Origin: Nautilus pompilius
Lineage: Eukaryota > Mollusca > Cephalopoda > Nautilida > Nautilidae
Length of the DNA: 64,000 nt
Assembly (NCBI GenBank): GCA_018389105.1
Contig: JACATO010000609.1
Location: forward strand, 186,001 to 250,000
Direction: 5' to 3'
The notes below the pieces were generated by a model. The model was not told the origin of the DNA, ran no database searches, and saw nothing but the letters and a program-made list of their open reading frames with translations. Below, one piece after another: positions 30,848 to 44,440 of the stretch (its first letter is position 1; every line of letters starts with the position of its first letter). A program made the translations under genes and the position numbers.

Positions 30848-31976
30848 CTATACCCATGAAGACTTATGCAGGGCGCATGTCGATGACGGCGACTTCGTTA
30901 CTCGCCTTTTAGGACAGAGTTTACGCTGGAAAATAAAAATGGCGGCCAAAAACCTACGACCGAAGTTTGAAAATGATGGTTACCAATCTTTTCAGACCAT
31001 GGAATCCATAGTTTTATTGAATAGTTTGTAAATAAAAAATAAAAAAATTTTAAATTATTTTATCGCAGAGCGTTTTCAATATACTTCTATCTAAAAGTTA
31101 CTTTGTTTAAGAATATTTGTTGATGTAATGAATAGAGCATTTCCTGACGTAAACACGTAACCTGCTCTCTCGCGCGTTGTCGCATATAATGGATAGATGA
31201 CGCTACAGCCACCAGATTCATCACAGCAGCGCCACCTAATCTTCTGTACAAATGACGTAACGTTCTGTCATTACCCAGAACTTTCTCTTTAATAGTGAGA
31301 GAAGTAAATAACTTTCTAAAACTTAACGTGTAAGTATTCTATCATCAAAAAAGAGAGAAAAAAAAGATTTGTGTAAGCAACTAAAAGAGAGAATCTTCGG
31401 CGATGTTTCAGTAAAATATTTCCCGTTACCACAGATAAAAGACCGTACAGCCAATGTCTGCCAAAATAATGATTTTTGTTTACATTTGCAGCGCTTATAA
31501 TACCTATGGCATCAGAACTGGTTGGATGGCGTTCACGTGATGATGCTACACTTCCGTAGAACACCGCAAACTTCTTTAGAAAGCGTTTCCGTCGACAAAG
31601 GACCGAACTTATAGGTGTAATCTTCTTACTGAGTTTATATAAGTACACGGAAACTGTTAGGGCTACATTTACCGTTTGTAACTCTTATTTGGGAACAGCC
31701 ATCTCAATACTATATTTATTTCACAATTACATCTGCAGTCCAGGTATCAGTTTCATATGAGGGTAACTACTAGACAATGGTAGATGCGAATACAAACCTG
31801 CACTGACCGAGCAACTCGCTTCCCCCTTTAGATGTGTGAGTTAGGTAAAGAACATGGCTTTCGGAATGCAGATTTAAATTTTGAAATTATATAACTAAAA
31901 GTGTAGACAGTTTAATAACATAATATAATTAATTAAGAAAAAACGCTTTTTACAATCTTTCCATCGTACAAAACAC
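30848..31976. other. No gene seen
   Basis: No motif-bearing frame. A 110-codon minus-strand open frame (31316-31648) has no recognisable motif and no supporting splice or start context. Confidence 0.4.
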
Positions 31977-32156
31977 TGTCCGCAAAAAGACCTGCCGGCA
32001 CTGCCAACTTAAGCAGTGGAATACCTTCTGGAAATCTCTATTTTTGGATGTGGGAGGAAGCCCATATGACAGTCCGTTAAAGAAGAAACCGTGCTAGAGA
32101 GGTAGGCCAAGTCGACTCAGTCTAGTAGCCTAACCACGGGGCCACCGGCCGCCCGT
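31977..32156 (-). repeat. Probable tRNA-derived SINE
   Basis: The minus strand begins GGCCGGTGGCCCCGTGGTTA then GGCTACTAGACTGAG. The GTGGTTAGGC...A..CT pattern is the A-box/D-arm region of tRNA-headed invertebrate SINEs. A clear B box is not visible and the 3' limit is a guess. Confidence 0.4.
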
Positions 32157-32445
32157 CACCCCGTGATATTTAATGTTTATTGATCAAATCTAACGCGAGA
32201 TTTGTCGCGAGTCTGTTTCACGAGGTTCCCTGCTTCTGCTGGACACCTCCGACTACCGCCAGGTGGCAGTCTGACATTCCCACGTTTTATGGCGGCTGAC
32301 GGAGAACATCTCCACCAGAGTGTTCTATTTCTAGGAGTCAGCTATTACTTTTCTTTCCTATTCTCGACTGATTGATCGTCAAGATCGTCCAGCGGGTTAA
32401 ACAGGAAGCAACGGAACAATAACCGGATGGCTTCACAGCGCACTG

Positions 32446-33201
32446 CTAATGGATTATAACCGTGCAAGCGAATTCTGCTTTATGCAGGATGTTTTCGGTC
32501 TGATTATCCAAAGTAGGCAAAAGGTCGTGTTTTTTTAAAAAATTTAAAGTAAATAAATAAACGCATTTTGTTTCAATAAAATAATTAGAATTTTTACATG
32601 TGAATGTAATTATCTCCCCCTCCCTCCAACACTCCGATCTTCCATGCGCGCTGAGATTAATACCAGATGGATCTGCTGTCGCGATTCGTCTTCCCATGTA
32701 AATGATCTGCTTTTCAATGGTGAAGAATCTCTCCTCCCCCACCCCCCAACCCACAAAAAAAATTTTTTTTAAAAAGGAAAGAAAGAAAAAAAATATTATT
32801 AATATTAAAACCGTGAGAACGAAACTGAAGCTTTCGGCACTTTTTGGACCGTATCGCCACAATACCCAAACAAGATGATTACGGTCTGCTAGTATATGTA
32901 TAAAGCAAAGGAAGCGCACGTGAAAGGTTCGTATAAGCAGGTAAACGAGAAAATCCGTGTGCCCATTTATGTATGAGAGGAGAGAGATAAACCTTATATA
33001 TGTATAATGTATAACAAAATAAAGAGTAAGCGAACGTCTAAGACGCAAAAGCTTTGCTGTCGGCTCTTTGGCGATACGAGCTGCGAGTTCTACGTCGCAG
33101 CAGATGACTTGTTGCAAACACATTACGGAACAACCTTTAATGTCTGTGTTATCTGAAATGCCATGGCTATCGTACAAAAAAGAAAGAAAAAACTCTACCA
33201 C
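32446..33201 (-). other. Long open frame of doubtful coding status
   Basis: 251 codons without a stop, the longest non-repeat frame in the window. The product is rich in Phe, Ile and Leu with a hydrophobic run around residues 125-150 next to a poly-A/T patch, and has no recognisable domain. It runs across low-complexity DNA (32755-32800). I judge it more likely a chance frame than a gene. Confidence 0.15.
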
Positions 33202-34280
33202 GTCTGAATGTGTGAAACTAGTGTAGTTTCTTAATGCTTACCTATGGATATTGGAAGTCGTTCTGTGAATATTCATGGTTACAGAGTGCGTCGATGCCCC
33301 TATCCAGCTGTTTTTAGTCTGCACAGCTGGCCACGTTAGCCAGACGCATTCGCTACTCTGTTACTGAACAAACACTCGAGGGAATCTTGCCCAATACACG
33401 ACGACTCATTACAAATGCGTAACTATGTGCGCTTGCCATTTAAGAGTGTTAGTCTACCGTCACCTTCTCTTTTAGAACTTCAGAAGTCTGCATCAGATCC
33501 TCACGCAAGCGCAATTTGCTTTGCAACAGTGGAAAGTTTCAGTTTTGTTCAACATTCACAATAACTTTGGGCCCTTCTCGACATCCTGCCGGCCCATCAC
33601 TTGGTGCAGTGTTTCAGTCACACTGATAATATTCTGCTACAGCTCGTTGCGGTAACTGACCGGAATATTGCGCCGTATGTCCTGCACGATGTTCTATGGT
33701 ATTCACTCCATTACGTTTAGAGTACCAGTCGCATCTTCTCCTTGGATTTCATCTAGTTATCTGTAAGATAATAATTACAGAATTAATTAGGCTGATAATT
33801 CGGAATGTTACAGAGGTATTTTTATCTACTGCACATGTATTTGTCTTTAACAGATAAGCGAGTAGTTTTTATCTATTGCAGATTTTGAATTCTGTTTAAA
33901 AGAAGAAAAAAAGTTGGAGGAGGACAAATCATCACTGGACAATTAATGCACATAGTATTTATACGCCCATAATTGGCACACATTTCTTCTCATTCTTAAT
34001 GTATAAGAGAACCGCGTTGCTTATCAACGGCGGAACATTTTCCTGGACAACTTGGAGTCGACTGGCGACGACTCAGTCCACGGCGGGTACCTTCCTCGGA
34101 GATCGGCGGAGCTACAGCCAGAAAATAGACCGGCGAGTACAATACTGGGGCCGAGGAATCGGCTCAGGCTTCACCGACTTGAGAAACGGCGTGGGGAATG
34201 TTTGTGACAGTGTCTCTGTGGGAATAAAAGCCAGGGCAAGAGTTTTTCCTTTGAGTCTAGGTGAACTAATGGAATTGCTC
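33202..34280. other. No gene seen
   Basis: No recognised coding or repeat family. A 94-codon plus-strand frame at 33999-34283 is Arg/Gly rich without motif. Confidence 0.4.
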
Positions 34281-34309
34281 TAATGGAGAGAGAGAGAGAT
34301 GACGTGAGT

Positions 34310-34340
<31 letters not shown>

Positions 34341-34634
34341 TGACGTCAGTACACAGAGAGGGAGGGAGATGACGTCAGTACACACACAGAGAGATGACGT
34401 CAGTACACAGAGAGAGAGATGACGTGAGTACACACACACACACACACAGATGACGTCAGTACACACAGAGAGAGAGATGACGTCAGTACACAGAGAGGGA
34501 GGGAGATGACGTCAGTACACACACACAGAAAGAGAGAGATGACGTCAGTACACACAGAGAAAGAAAGAGAGACAGAGAGAGAGAGAGAGATGACGTCAGT
34601 ACACACAGAGAAAGAAAGAGAGAGAGAGAGAGAC
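34281..34634. repeat. Minisatellite with a CRE-type site in every unit (10 units)
   Basis: Units of about 24-50 bp made of (GA)n and (CA)n joined by the constant core GATGACGTCAGTACAC. The TGACGT octamer starts at 34300, 34341, 34370, 34395, 34420, 34451, 34478, 34507, 34540 and 34591. Eight are the perfect palindrome TGACGTCA, the CREB/ATF binding site; two are TGACGTGA. Spacer length varies while the core hardly changes. Confidence 0.92.
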
Positions 34635-36253
34635 TGTTATTAGTTATCAGCAGTAGCGAGCTCCGCTGAGAAATAAACGTCGTACACCGTTTTCAGAAAA
34701 GGTTCCTTATGTAACAAAAGAGAAAAACCGATTTAACGAGATCTTAATTAAATTTAATGTTTTGATAACACTTTGACAGTCTCAAAAATAAAAAAAAGAA
34801 GCTAAGCTAGTTTTCTCCGCTACCTGCGGTAGTTGTCCGTTTGTTGACTATTTATTTGAACAACACGTGTCTGAGATCCGTAGAAGTTTTCAGAAGAGAA
34901 AGAGAAAAAAACACAATGAAAGAGAGTGGATTTTTTTGAAGTCATTCGAGTCAGAAACGTCCCGTCAGGGGGCACGAAGCAATTTTATAATGACGAACTG
35001 ATCACCATTAGTCATTTTATATTAGCGAAAGTGGCTCTTGTTTCAAGGAATGGCTGTTGGAGTTTCATCTGGCGCTTCCCCGACCACTCGAGCGCCCGTG
35101 TTTTTGGTTTTTCGAGCAAGCCCATTAACTCTGTGGCGTCAGCAGATCCTTCGGATGCCCTGGAAATAGACGTTAAAGGTCAGGGGGTCAAGCGAGCGAA
35201 GGAACCTTCGTAAATTTGTTGTTATAACTTTTCGCTTGTGTTCCCAAATTAGCCGCGATAAACCGCGCTGGCAGGGAATCCTGGAAGAAGTGTATATGAA
35301 AGCCAGGAAAAGATGACTCCTCGCTTTGTATCTCGGTCAGGGAGAACCGGTGAAAGGGATAAGTGAAAAGGGAGAGAGAGCCTTAAGAATGCACAGGCGC
35401 AGAACCTTTGTACGTTTGTCAGTCTGTTTTTGCTATGGATACTTACATCGTTACGTGTAAGAACGATGCAAAATTTCAAAAGCATCAACGGATTACAACC
35501 GAGTTAAGGGTTAAAAACATTTCTTTATTAAAAATTTTAATGATTTATCACAAAGTTGCGGACTAGACTGAAGCTGAGAACATTCTGGGGTGCCGAGCAT
35601 CATGACGCAAAAGTACTGCACGCAGGCGGCGGAATGATAAATCGGCTCAGCTTGAATCAGTTCGTTGAGCAGGTGATACTCTCCCCTTGAGAAAGATGGC
35701 GGCCATCGTCGAACCCGATCCAGCGCGGTAACAGAACTGACTGACGAATGAGACATCTTTTCCCTTCGTCACCATCATCGGCGTTTAGCATCATCTCACC
35801 CCCCCAAAAAAATTTGTTTTTTTTCTCAGCATTAAATTTCGAAGACTCTTCCCTCCCCCCCCCACCCCGAAACGTAGGTTAGTTCTGTTAACACTGGCAA
35901 GGTGATGCTAGGGGACAGACAACCTGTGAGCCGTGTTGAGGATGGTCAATAAGGAAACTCATCGGGATTTTCGATGTATTCTGAAAATGTGAATAACTGT
36001 GGGGGGGATCTGAGAAAGATGTTACTATTAAATTATAAGGAGAAGCAGCGTGATTAAATATCTTAACGGTTGGAAAAAATTGGGATTGGCGTTTTGCAAG
36101 AAAATATCTGTGGCTCGCGATATCAGGTTTCTGCAGTTAGCGGTTTATTTTTACCTCTCCGTTCTGGCGACGTTCCATACGAACAACATCACGCCATCCG
36201 ACACCGCTGCTGAGAGAAAAGGAACTTGCTTTTATAACCGCTTTCACACACAC

Positions 36254-36291
<38 letters not shown>

Positions 36292-39200
36292 ATAAATGTT
36301 CCTCTGCCGGAACAACAAAAATCAATGGCATATGAAACTGATGCACCGCAACGAGAAAGTGAATTAAATGGATTTTAAAAAATGAAAATTTGAGGCCAGT
36401 GTCAAGTCAACCACAGCGAAAGTTCGTCTCTCCCCCCCCTCCCAGATAATAAGTAAAACCGAAAATAAATAAAGACCCGGAAATGCCAAGAAGGGTTTGC
36501 TTAAAGCTAAATCGCGTTTAACCCCCTCCCAACCTTCCCAAAAGAAAAAAGAGTCAAAAAGGTAAAACGTGATGTCAAAAAATCTGCGCGTGCATAACGT
36601 TAAACTGAAATTTCACTTTCTTTCTATTTTAGTTGCAGGAGCGCGAATAAATTACCGATAGGCATATAAACACAGGTGCGGCTCGAAAAGTTGTGACGAC
36701 TACAGCAGTCTGCATTGGATTTGAACAACTTACCTCCCTTGTCGACGGATATTATTTATGGGGTGTAAAACCGGTCTTACACCGAACAACACTGTGCACT
36801 ATCATTTCGCGGCTGTTGTTGGTAGTGTAACGGAGCGTGTTAACCAAAACGCCAAACCCGGCCCATCCCCCTGCTGGCCCCCACGTACCGAGTCCCTCTC
36901 AGGGCACACAGTGATCTTTATTGATTGGCTTAAATGAACCAAATGGCCGTTCTTACACTAACACGTGCCAACAGATCTTACGTTGCGCAACACATGCATT
37001 TTGTGTGAGTTGCCATACACGTGAGAAATTACCCTTTTCTTTCCATCTCGCCCGAGAAGTTACCGATAATGTAACACACACAGACACACACATATATACA
37101 ACGGCGGTTGTACTTATGCCGGATGACAAACCACAACTGAAGTGATGCCGCCACCCAGGACCTTTTGCCAGGCTGCTTGCTGTCTGCTGTAAAACGGAGC
37201 GCCTTGTTGGCTGAGCATGAGAATCGCTCCAGAAATCGACAGGTTCCCGTCACCCAGAACACTCTCAGTATCCGAGCGAGTGGTTGGGGAAGACCGAGCA
37301 GACTGAGTCGGGTTGTGTGGTTTGCTCGCGTTCCCTGTCAGTCTGTAACATCTACAATATAAAACGACGCTTTGAGACGCGTCACTCAGAACTCCACAAG
37401 GAGTGCGGGGCTGGTGTTGAAAGCAGAACGGTAAAAACAAGGAATCTGACCCTTGCTAGCAGCAGAATGCAAACCGTTTAGTGATGGCGGGCTGATGAAA
37501 GATGGGGGGGATCCAGCGAAGTGCTGTTTCAAATTTGGAGAAATAGATATAAAGTCATTCGTAAGATTTCTGTGTTGCAACAAAGCAGGGTTAGGGTTAA
37601 CTGGAGTTTTGTCAGCTCAGCTACGGGGGAAATTAGGAGAGGTTTGTGCAACTACTTTGGTATTTAACGAGCCCATAGGTATAAAGGGTGTTGCAGGGTC
37701 GTGTTCGAGGAGACAGACTTGCGGAGATGCTTCAGCGAGCTGCGAGAAGTCTGTTATAACTTTGAAGTCCCAGTCGCTGTAATCAATGATGGCGCTCGCT
37801 CCTTGACCGGTGAACACAAAAGGTCGATTCTTGCTCGCTCAACTGCTTTAAAGTGCATGGGGTGGTCACGACGAACACTCGCTGTGTCACGCAAAGGTGC
37901 GTTCGCTCAGTGGGGGTTAGCGTTCTGCAAATGTTTGTTGGATTTCTTCCAGGAACACGGCAAATGCACGATGTGGTCCAGTTCAGTAATGAGAATCGGC
38001 CCTCAGATTTGTCGTTTCTTACCAATTTAGCTCTGATACTAAAACACGTACGGTGATACCTCGATATTCGAAGTAGATGCCTTCCTGGAACAGCTTGTAA
38101 CATTAGTTCATCGGGGCTGCGCTCCTAGCCTTCGTAACTTACCATCCATATTGTAAGCAAAGACAACTTATATTGAAGCTGATATTTTACTTTCTCCTGT
38201 ACAGAATTTTAATTAAAAAACGGGCATAAATTTTAAAAAAAATACACAGTGAACTCTATGATATATTTACACCGACTGATGCAGTTTTAGGTGCAGCCAT
38301 CAATCAGGTTTCACTGCCTAGCAAACAACCTAGCTCTGTAAATGCCGTAGAAGGAAGGATGGAAATTGTTTGTGTGGAAAGCCGTCATGATCCATTGATA
38401 AAGAAGAGATGAAGTCTGGACTGTTTATGACAAAGTAGCAGCTGATGTCGTTTATACCAGCCCTCTTGACAGCACTGCTTCACTCCAAATTTGGATCATG
38501 TTCTGAGAGTATTTTCAATACACTAGAAATATAATTTAAAGCCTCAGAAAGAACTGATTGTGAGGTTTCTCTCAGGGAACAATCTCTTGAACACTGTCAT
38601 CATTATCATCTGCAACTCCATGTTCGTCCGGCTCTTTAATGTCTTTTACGCTCAAGACTCTGCCCGTGAGAATTCAACATCTCTACGTTGGCAGTTGGGA
38701 GACAACTGGGAACAGTTCGAGAGCAGTGAGCAAGTTAGTAAGCATGTGCAACTATGACAGAAGAGTCAAGGGCTTCTTTCCACAAAGCGAGAGACCGTCC
38801 ATTTAAGAGAATGACCTATTGGAAAACCCTGTCGTGTCGAGCGCTTTGCTCTACGACGTAGAGAATTAGGGAAAGTTGAATGATAACGTGGAGAGCACGC
38901 TTTTGGAAGTCTGGGGGTCAGTTACTAGCCCTATCAATCCAGATGCTGGGGGGCAACTAACAGAGCTTGCACAATGTGGGGAGCATGTGACCAGGTATCT
39001 GGGCTTTTATCAGACGTGGACAGCGGGTTTTATGGTTCATTGGTTTGAAACTACGATGCTCAGTGGCAGCGACTTGATCCTTATAAGATTGTTATACCGA
39101 AACTTCGTACATCGAGGTATTACCGTAACATCTAAAACCGTAGAGGAAAGGCAGACTTCTAAACATTGCTATCTGGAAGATTTCGTGTTTCATACGCTAA

Positions 39201-40000
39201 CCCGACCTCGCTAGCACGCAAATGAAACGCAAAGATTTGAACCGTTTTCGGAATTTCCGTTGAACAGTTGAAAGGTTCGACATGGAGAAAAACCCAGACA
39301 CTTGTGTGGTGCTACTTACTGAGGTTAAGAAAAGACTTAGAATCTACATTCACGTGGTTAGAATGGCTGAAAGAACCAGCCAGTTCTGTTGAGAATTCCT
39401 GCGGCTTCCCAGTTGCAAATGCAGGCAAAGTTACCGCATCATTTATCATTGCAAAAGAAAGATGGAAAACGAACGTCGAGCTGCGGAGTCGAGAGCGCGC
39501 GGGTTATTGTAGAAATGCGGAGATGCGCTGAACAACCAAGTTTTGGAAATGCAGTAGCGAAAATCTTGTCAGTTTTTGCTTCGACATATACACGCAGATC
39601 AGCAGCCCGCGATGGGGAGGGTTAACACGCAACTCAGACCCCGTCTCACCGACTGACAAAACATCAGGAAGCAGAGCTGAGATCCGCTCTTACTCCACTC
39701 GAGCCAGATTTCTCTACCACGGCAGCTCGAAGTGTTAATGCCCACCACTGAGCCATGTTAAGCAGAAAGTGGTTTGACTGACTGTTTATTAATTACTCCT
39801 GAATTATTTATTCTCCTAAACATAACAATTATTGTTGAAGTATTAATGTTTGTTATGCAGTGAGTGTGTATTCGATAACAATACGATATCAGTGCTTTGT
39901 GTTTAATCGTTTTGTATATTTTTGCTGTCTGATGCGCATCGTGCGGTAAGGAATAGAATTAGCAGTAACTCTAAGGGGAATGGCCTATTTCAGAAAAGGG
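34635..40000. other. No gene seen
   Basis: Unique-looking DNA of mixed composition with many overlapping open frames on both strands up to about 110 codons (densest at 37.0-38.1 kb and 38.9-39.6 kb). None shows a motif, splice structure or start context that I can support. It holds a TA microsatellite near 36255-36290. Confidence 0.4.
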
Positions 40001-40011
40001 TTAAAGTCGGA

Positions 40012-40441
40012 TTATTCTTTAATAATGCGAGACCTGTGATAGAAGTTTGGTCGCACTCCTAGGAGTTGCATGGTTATAATGTAAGTCGGAAGAACAGGAA
40101 GTTCGGAACCCCTTTGCCCCCAAAGCAGGTGAGTGACAGTTCTGTTGGGCGAAGAATTCCTTGAACCTGGTGCGCTGACAAGAAACACAGCGAAACAAAG
40201 GCCACTTCGTAATAATTGAGTCTTTTGTTGATAAAGTTTCAGCTGGCGACCCCGTGTGACACACGTGCTGTCAAGGAGATAAAATACTCGTCCTTTCCCT
40301 GACAAGGTTTTATAAACTTCTGGTAAGTCAACTTGAAAACAGCCAAACACCAAACCAAGGTAGCTCTTATTTTCGTGCCGTTCTTCATGACGGCAATTAT
40401 TCGAAACACTTTGATCATTCAAGTAAAGCGCTTTGAAGCCA
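40012..40441 (-). mobile_element. LINE ORF2 C-terminal remnant
   Basis: The minus frame reads NCRHEERHENKSYLGLVFGC, VDLPEVYKTLSGKGRVFYLL and CVTRGRQLKLYQQKT. This follows the R...L...GDLIEVYKI..G..RVD...FF.L....TRGH.LKL segment found after the reverse transcriptase in CR1/Jockey-type LINEs. It degrades at the next block (FFSQRVV..WN.LP expected; FFAQQNC in another frame). 5' parts are absent, as in truncated LINE copies. Confidence 0.5.
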
Positions 40442-42140
40442 TTAAGACTACCTATATTCCTATTGGAATAGAGTTTCCAGTCTAACGGTCTACGCCAGAA
40501 TAGGTTTCACCAACGATTTATAAACAGGAATAAAATACTTCTGGTGTTCCGAAGGAAGGTCAAGCCCATTTCCCTTCCCTTTTCTGTTACGCCGCTTATG
40601 GCATTTTAATTAATTTATTACAATAACCCTGAAGCCCTTTTCTTTGTTTATACACGGTATTATATTATTACCTGATTTATAAGCAGGATTGCACCATCAT
40701 GATAAAGACCGATGTACACACACAGTGCATTAAATTTTATTTCCTTTTACAAGAGCAGTTATGTAATGGATCGAGACCCGTCAAACTTTATGGTGCCACT
40801 AGTATTTATTTACCATGGACTGTAAAAGAGTATTCTTGACACCGTCGTCAGTAGCATTTGTGTATACCGAACACAAACAGCAGAAAAGCCCCCGTTTAAC
40901 TATTTTACATTCAAGTTTAAGAATTTCCTTCGATAAAATGCATATTAAATATTGGTTTTTTGTTGTTGTTGTTGTTGTTGTTGTTGCATGTTCCGCGTCT
41001 GTCTCGATGCTTACCTGCGGCGACGTATTTAAAATTCTTGGATGATACCTTTACCGACCAAACATGGCAGATCGCTATTTTTTTTTTTTACGAAGACAGA
41101 AGAGAAATACGGTTTTTGGCACTTTTTGATTTTCTACCGCGGATATGTCATTGGATATTACGCAAGAACACACTGACGCGTGCGTGTTTGGCATTTTCGT
41201 CATCTTAGCTGTGCGGCTGCCAAAATAGCTGACGTGCCAGCTAACCTGATAGAAGGCAACTTAGAGAGGCGTACGTTCGTACGAACCGGTAAAACCGGCA
41301 TAGCGTTTTTGAAATACTTCAATCAAAATAACAAAGGAGGAAATAAGTTCAGCGCAGACTTGATGATTCAAAGAGAGACAAGCACCCATTCAATAAAATA
41401 TTTTGGTAATATAACTCAATACGACACACTCGGCATTCACGTGCCCGGGAAACACAGGCTGTGCATAATTCTCTCTCTTAATACTCCGAAACCAAATGAA
41501 TTATTTGTCACGCTATTATTCATAAACGTCTTATTTATTTTTATGTTGCAAACGATGCAGTTTTAATTCAGATAACATACCATCAGAGGATCCAAAGACA
41601 AGCCTGTTTTCTTTCTGTCTTCAGCTTCTTTTACCCACTTGCAGCACCACTTTAAAAGATGTTCTCGCAAATTCTGTAGAAAAAATAAAGAATAATTTAG
41701 AATTGGAACACCTTGAACAAATTAGTTTAAAAGCGCGAAACACTAAGATTCTCCTTTTAAATAGAGTCCATTTACAGTATTTAGTTACTAGGATTCGTAA
41801 AAAATTATAGTAACAATAACACACCTGCCGGTGGTCCAAGTATGGAAAAGTCTAAAGTACAAATGTGGATAACTTACAATTAGTAAAAGAGTGGCCTTCG
41901 AAGATGGCAGAAAAGTTTCATGGAATGTAGAAATTTCGATAATATGGAAATTTCCCGGAGACGAATTTGGGACAAATGGTATGTGGTCCCTGAACAGTTT
42001 TTTTTTTTTTTTCCAAAGCTTGAAAGAGGCCCCTTATACGGGGCTCGGCCAGAAAAGACGAGCGCTTTTGAAGCGTAAGTATTTTTTTGGCGGTTAGTGT
42101 GTATTCGTAAATAATACCGAAAAGTACTGAATTAATATCT
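40442..42140. other. No gene seen
   Basis: Contains a GTT microsatellite (about 40960-40987). A 128-codon plus-strand open frame at 41180-41566 has no motif I recognise. Confidence 0.4.
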
Positions 42141-42189
42141 GGTTGCTACTCCGCGTGTCTCATAGAGGGGCTCGAACGGTGAGACCCCG

Positions 42190-42880
42190 TTCCCTTCAGA
42201 TCCGCCACAGATGTGGTAGAAGCCTTGTTTTCCTCAGTTGGTGGTGAAGGGTTTCCCAAATGGGCTTCATCGGATTCATGCCCGGAACCCAAAGCGCCCA
42301 GGGAAGAACCTGCAGCCGCCCCCTCGTCTCTTCTATAGGGTGGTGATTTTTTGGAGGGGCCAGGAGTGGCACGATCTTCGTGTAGCAAATGGTGTTTTGA
42401 ACTGCAAACCCTCTCGGTGGAAAAACTGACGCACAATGATTATCAGGGATGGATATTATGCAACAGGTCGGTCCACACCATCGCGCTAAAACCACCGTGT
42501 TGAATTGTGGGATGCGGGCGAGTTCTGACGTGTCTAACTGGCTTTTCTCCACACCCACGTTGGTCCATCTGACACGAATTGACAAAACTGAAACTCGTTA
42601 GAGAACAAAATAGACGCCCCCCCCCCCAACATGCCATAGGTCTGTGTATCATTTCCTGGGTCCATGCAAATTTGTGTGCTTTAAATTGGTTTCCGTAAGC
42701 AGGGTGTTTCGATAGGCCGCAGGTCCGCTGCAGCCCATTTTATGCAAATTATGTTCAGCTGTGCGCTGTGACACGTTTACAGTACGTGATGTCTGCAAGC
42801 CTTGTGCATAGATTGGACCTCCCCTAGCGAACAGGGGCTCACGATTCGTTCTATAACGATTGATAGTCAAGGTTAGCTGC
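42190..42880 (-). mobile_element. Tc1-like transposase remnant A
   Basis: The minus strand, in changing frames, reads a helix-turn-helix (RTVNVSQRTAEHNLHKMGCS then GPAAYRNTLLTETN), then TIQHGGFSAMVW, then VLPWALWVPGMNPMKPIWET and LHHQLR. These equal VS..T..R.L...GL..R.....PLLT, T..HGGGS.MVWG and LPWPA.SPD.NPIE..WD.L.R..R of Tc1 transposases. The third catalytic position (NPIE) has become NPMK. Dead copy; termini not found. Confidence 0.8.
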
Positions 42881-43554
42881 TATTTCATCTTCCTGAAAAA
42901 AAATTAACAATCATATTACGCGCTGTCTCATTTGTCATTCCAAGATTCCGCGATACCCGCCTCCCTGACTACAGTCTGACTGTCAAATCACACGACAACA
43001 CCTTACTGGGGACAAACCAAAGGCGACAACTGTGCGAGCCACCATTAACTCTTTACCAGCGCTGCTGTTTTATTACGCCTATTATTTATAGCCCGAGCGC
43101 TTAGCCTTGTGGCTAACATGGTCTATTCCGTTGTTTACTTGGGATACTCATTTTATTTCGGAAGGGCTTTGTAATATTCTTCTTTAGGGTTTGCTGCAAA
43201 CGCCGGTTGATCATTCTAGTGGCAGCACAAGGAAACCGCTTGTGGTCGCTCAAACACCATACCTGGCCCGTGTCAAAACAGACCTTGAAAACCAGACTGC
43301 GCAATAGCTGGATAAAAAGGCCAGGCGTAGACCGCAGATTGGACGGGAAAGCCCCTTGGGAGAACTGTAGGACCCTGGGAGAGTGATACGGTCAGGGGGC
43401 CCCCTAAGTTTTACAAGGACTAAGTATGGTACGTAGTGTGTTTACTTAATGGTATTTAAAAATGTGTAGAGTACAAACAACGAGAACGCCATTGAAACAG
43501 GGATTTGAATTACTAACTGGTGTTTTATTTAAATGTAAGCAAAATTAGCTTTCC

Positions 43555-44440
43555 CGGCTTCTTCATTAGCAAATCGTTGAAGTAGCTCAGTATAAAAGAT
43601 GTCCCCTGCTGGTTCATGTTCGACAGCAAGGCCAGGTGACGTTACTGTCCCATCGTGGGTTTCAGATAGTCCTTAACAGGTGTTAGTGCTGAAAATGCTC
43701 TTTCACCAGTAGCCACAGATACGGAGATGCTGCAAATTATTAGAATTGCTACCACAATGTTAGGAAACGAGTGTAAATATTTTTAAACAATTCAAATTAT
43801 ACCGGGGACGGCTATAACTGAGTCGATTATACAGGAATACATCTCAGTGCGAAACTTTCCTAGTCGGTTTCCTGTTGAATCATTTCGATTTCTAAGAAGA
43901 AAATTACTAAAACCCATTACTTCTGCAACAATTTTGGTTTCATTTACTATATTACGCCAGCTCCCCAACACAGGAAACGTACAATTCACCAATAAACCAT
44001 CGATGTTTTATCTTGTGTAGCTTGTTTGTCAGTGACAAGATTTTATTTGTTGATAAATTGGAACTAAAAGTTTGTACCAAATCGAAATCATTACGATGCT
44101 CTTACTTACCTATGATTCTAAGTATGTTAGCCATTCATCAACTTCAACTGTGATTTTTGCTGTAAGATATAATGGCGGCGGAGCGTTCACCAAGGGCAAT
44201 GATAAGGACTGGTAAACGGTGGGTCCGTGGACGAACAACATCTACCCGTGCTGACCATCTGGTTTCGATGATCGGCTGGAGAAATGTTGGCCAATGTCCC
44301 ATCGGTTTGGACTGCTACTAAAGAGTTGCATGCAGTTTGCAACGTTCCAAGGAAGGTAAATGCTTGGAGACGTACTTCAACAGCATCAACATCAATGGGA
44401 TTCAGCACATCATTGCCATAACTTGAAAATATAGTCAATG
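43555..44440 (-). mobile_element. hAT transposase remnant B (ZMYM1-like lineage)
   Basis: The minus strand reads, in separate frames, ETRWSARVDVVRPR near 44270, then IVVAILIICSISVSVATGER and AFSALTPVKDYLKPTMGQ at 43780-43620. L..TRW..R.DA. and the C-terminal V....ER.FSAL...K..LR.TMG.. block are hAT signatures, the latter being the dimerisation domain as in ZMYM1-type proteins. Stops between them show it is dead. An earlier part may extend to about 45290. Confidence 0.72.

Noticed and set aside
32446-33201. 251-codon minus-strand open frame as a gene
   Set aside because: No recognisable domain, Phe/Ile-rich low-complexity middle over a poly-A/T patch, no splice or promoter support. Kept only as a low-confidence note.
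33590-33740. Possible C-terminal fragment of a Tc1/IS630-type element
   Set aside because: Only a vague resemblance (IVQDIRRNIP...) without any catalytic block.
34266-34606. Repetitive CTDVISLSL-type proteins
   Set aside because: Translation of the CRE minisatellite; open in several frames and without context.
36921-39625. Cluster of 65-112 codon open frames
   Set aside because: They overlap in many frames on both strands with no motif, as expected in DNA of balanced composition.
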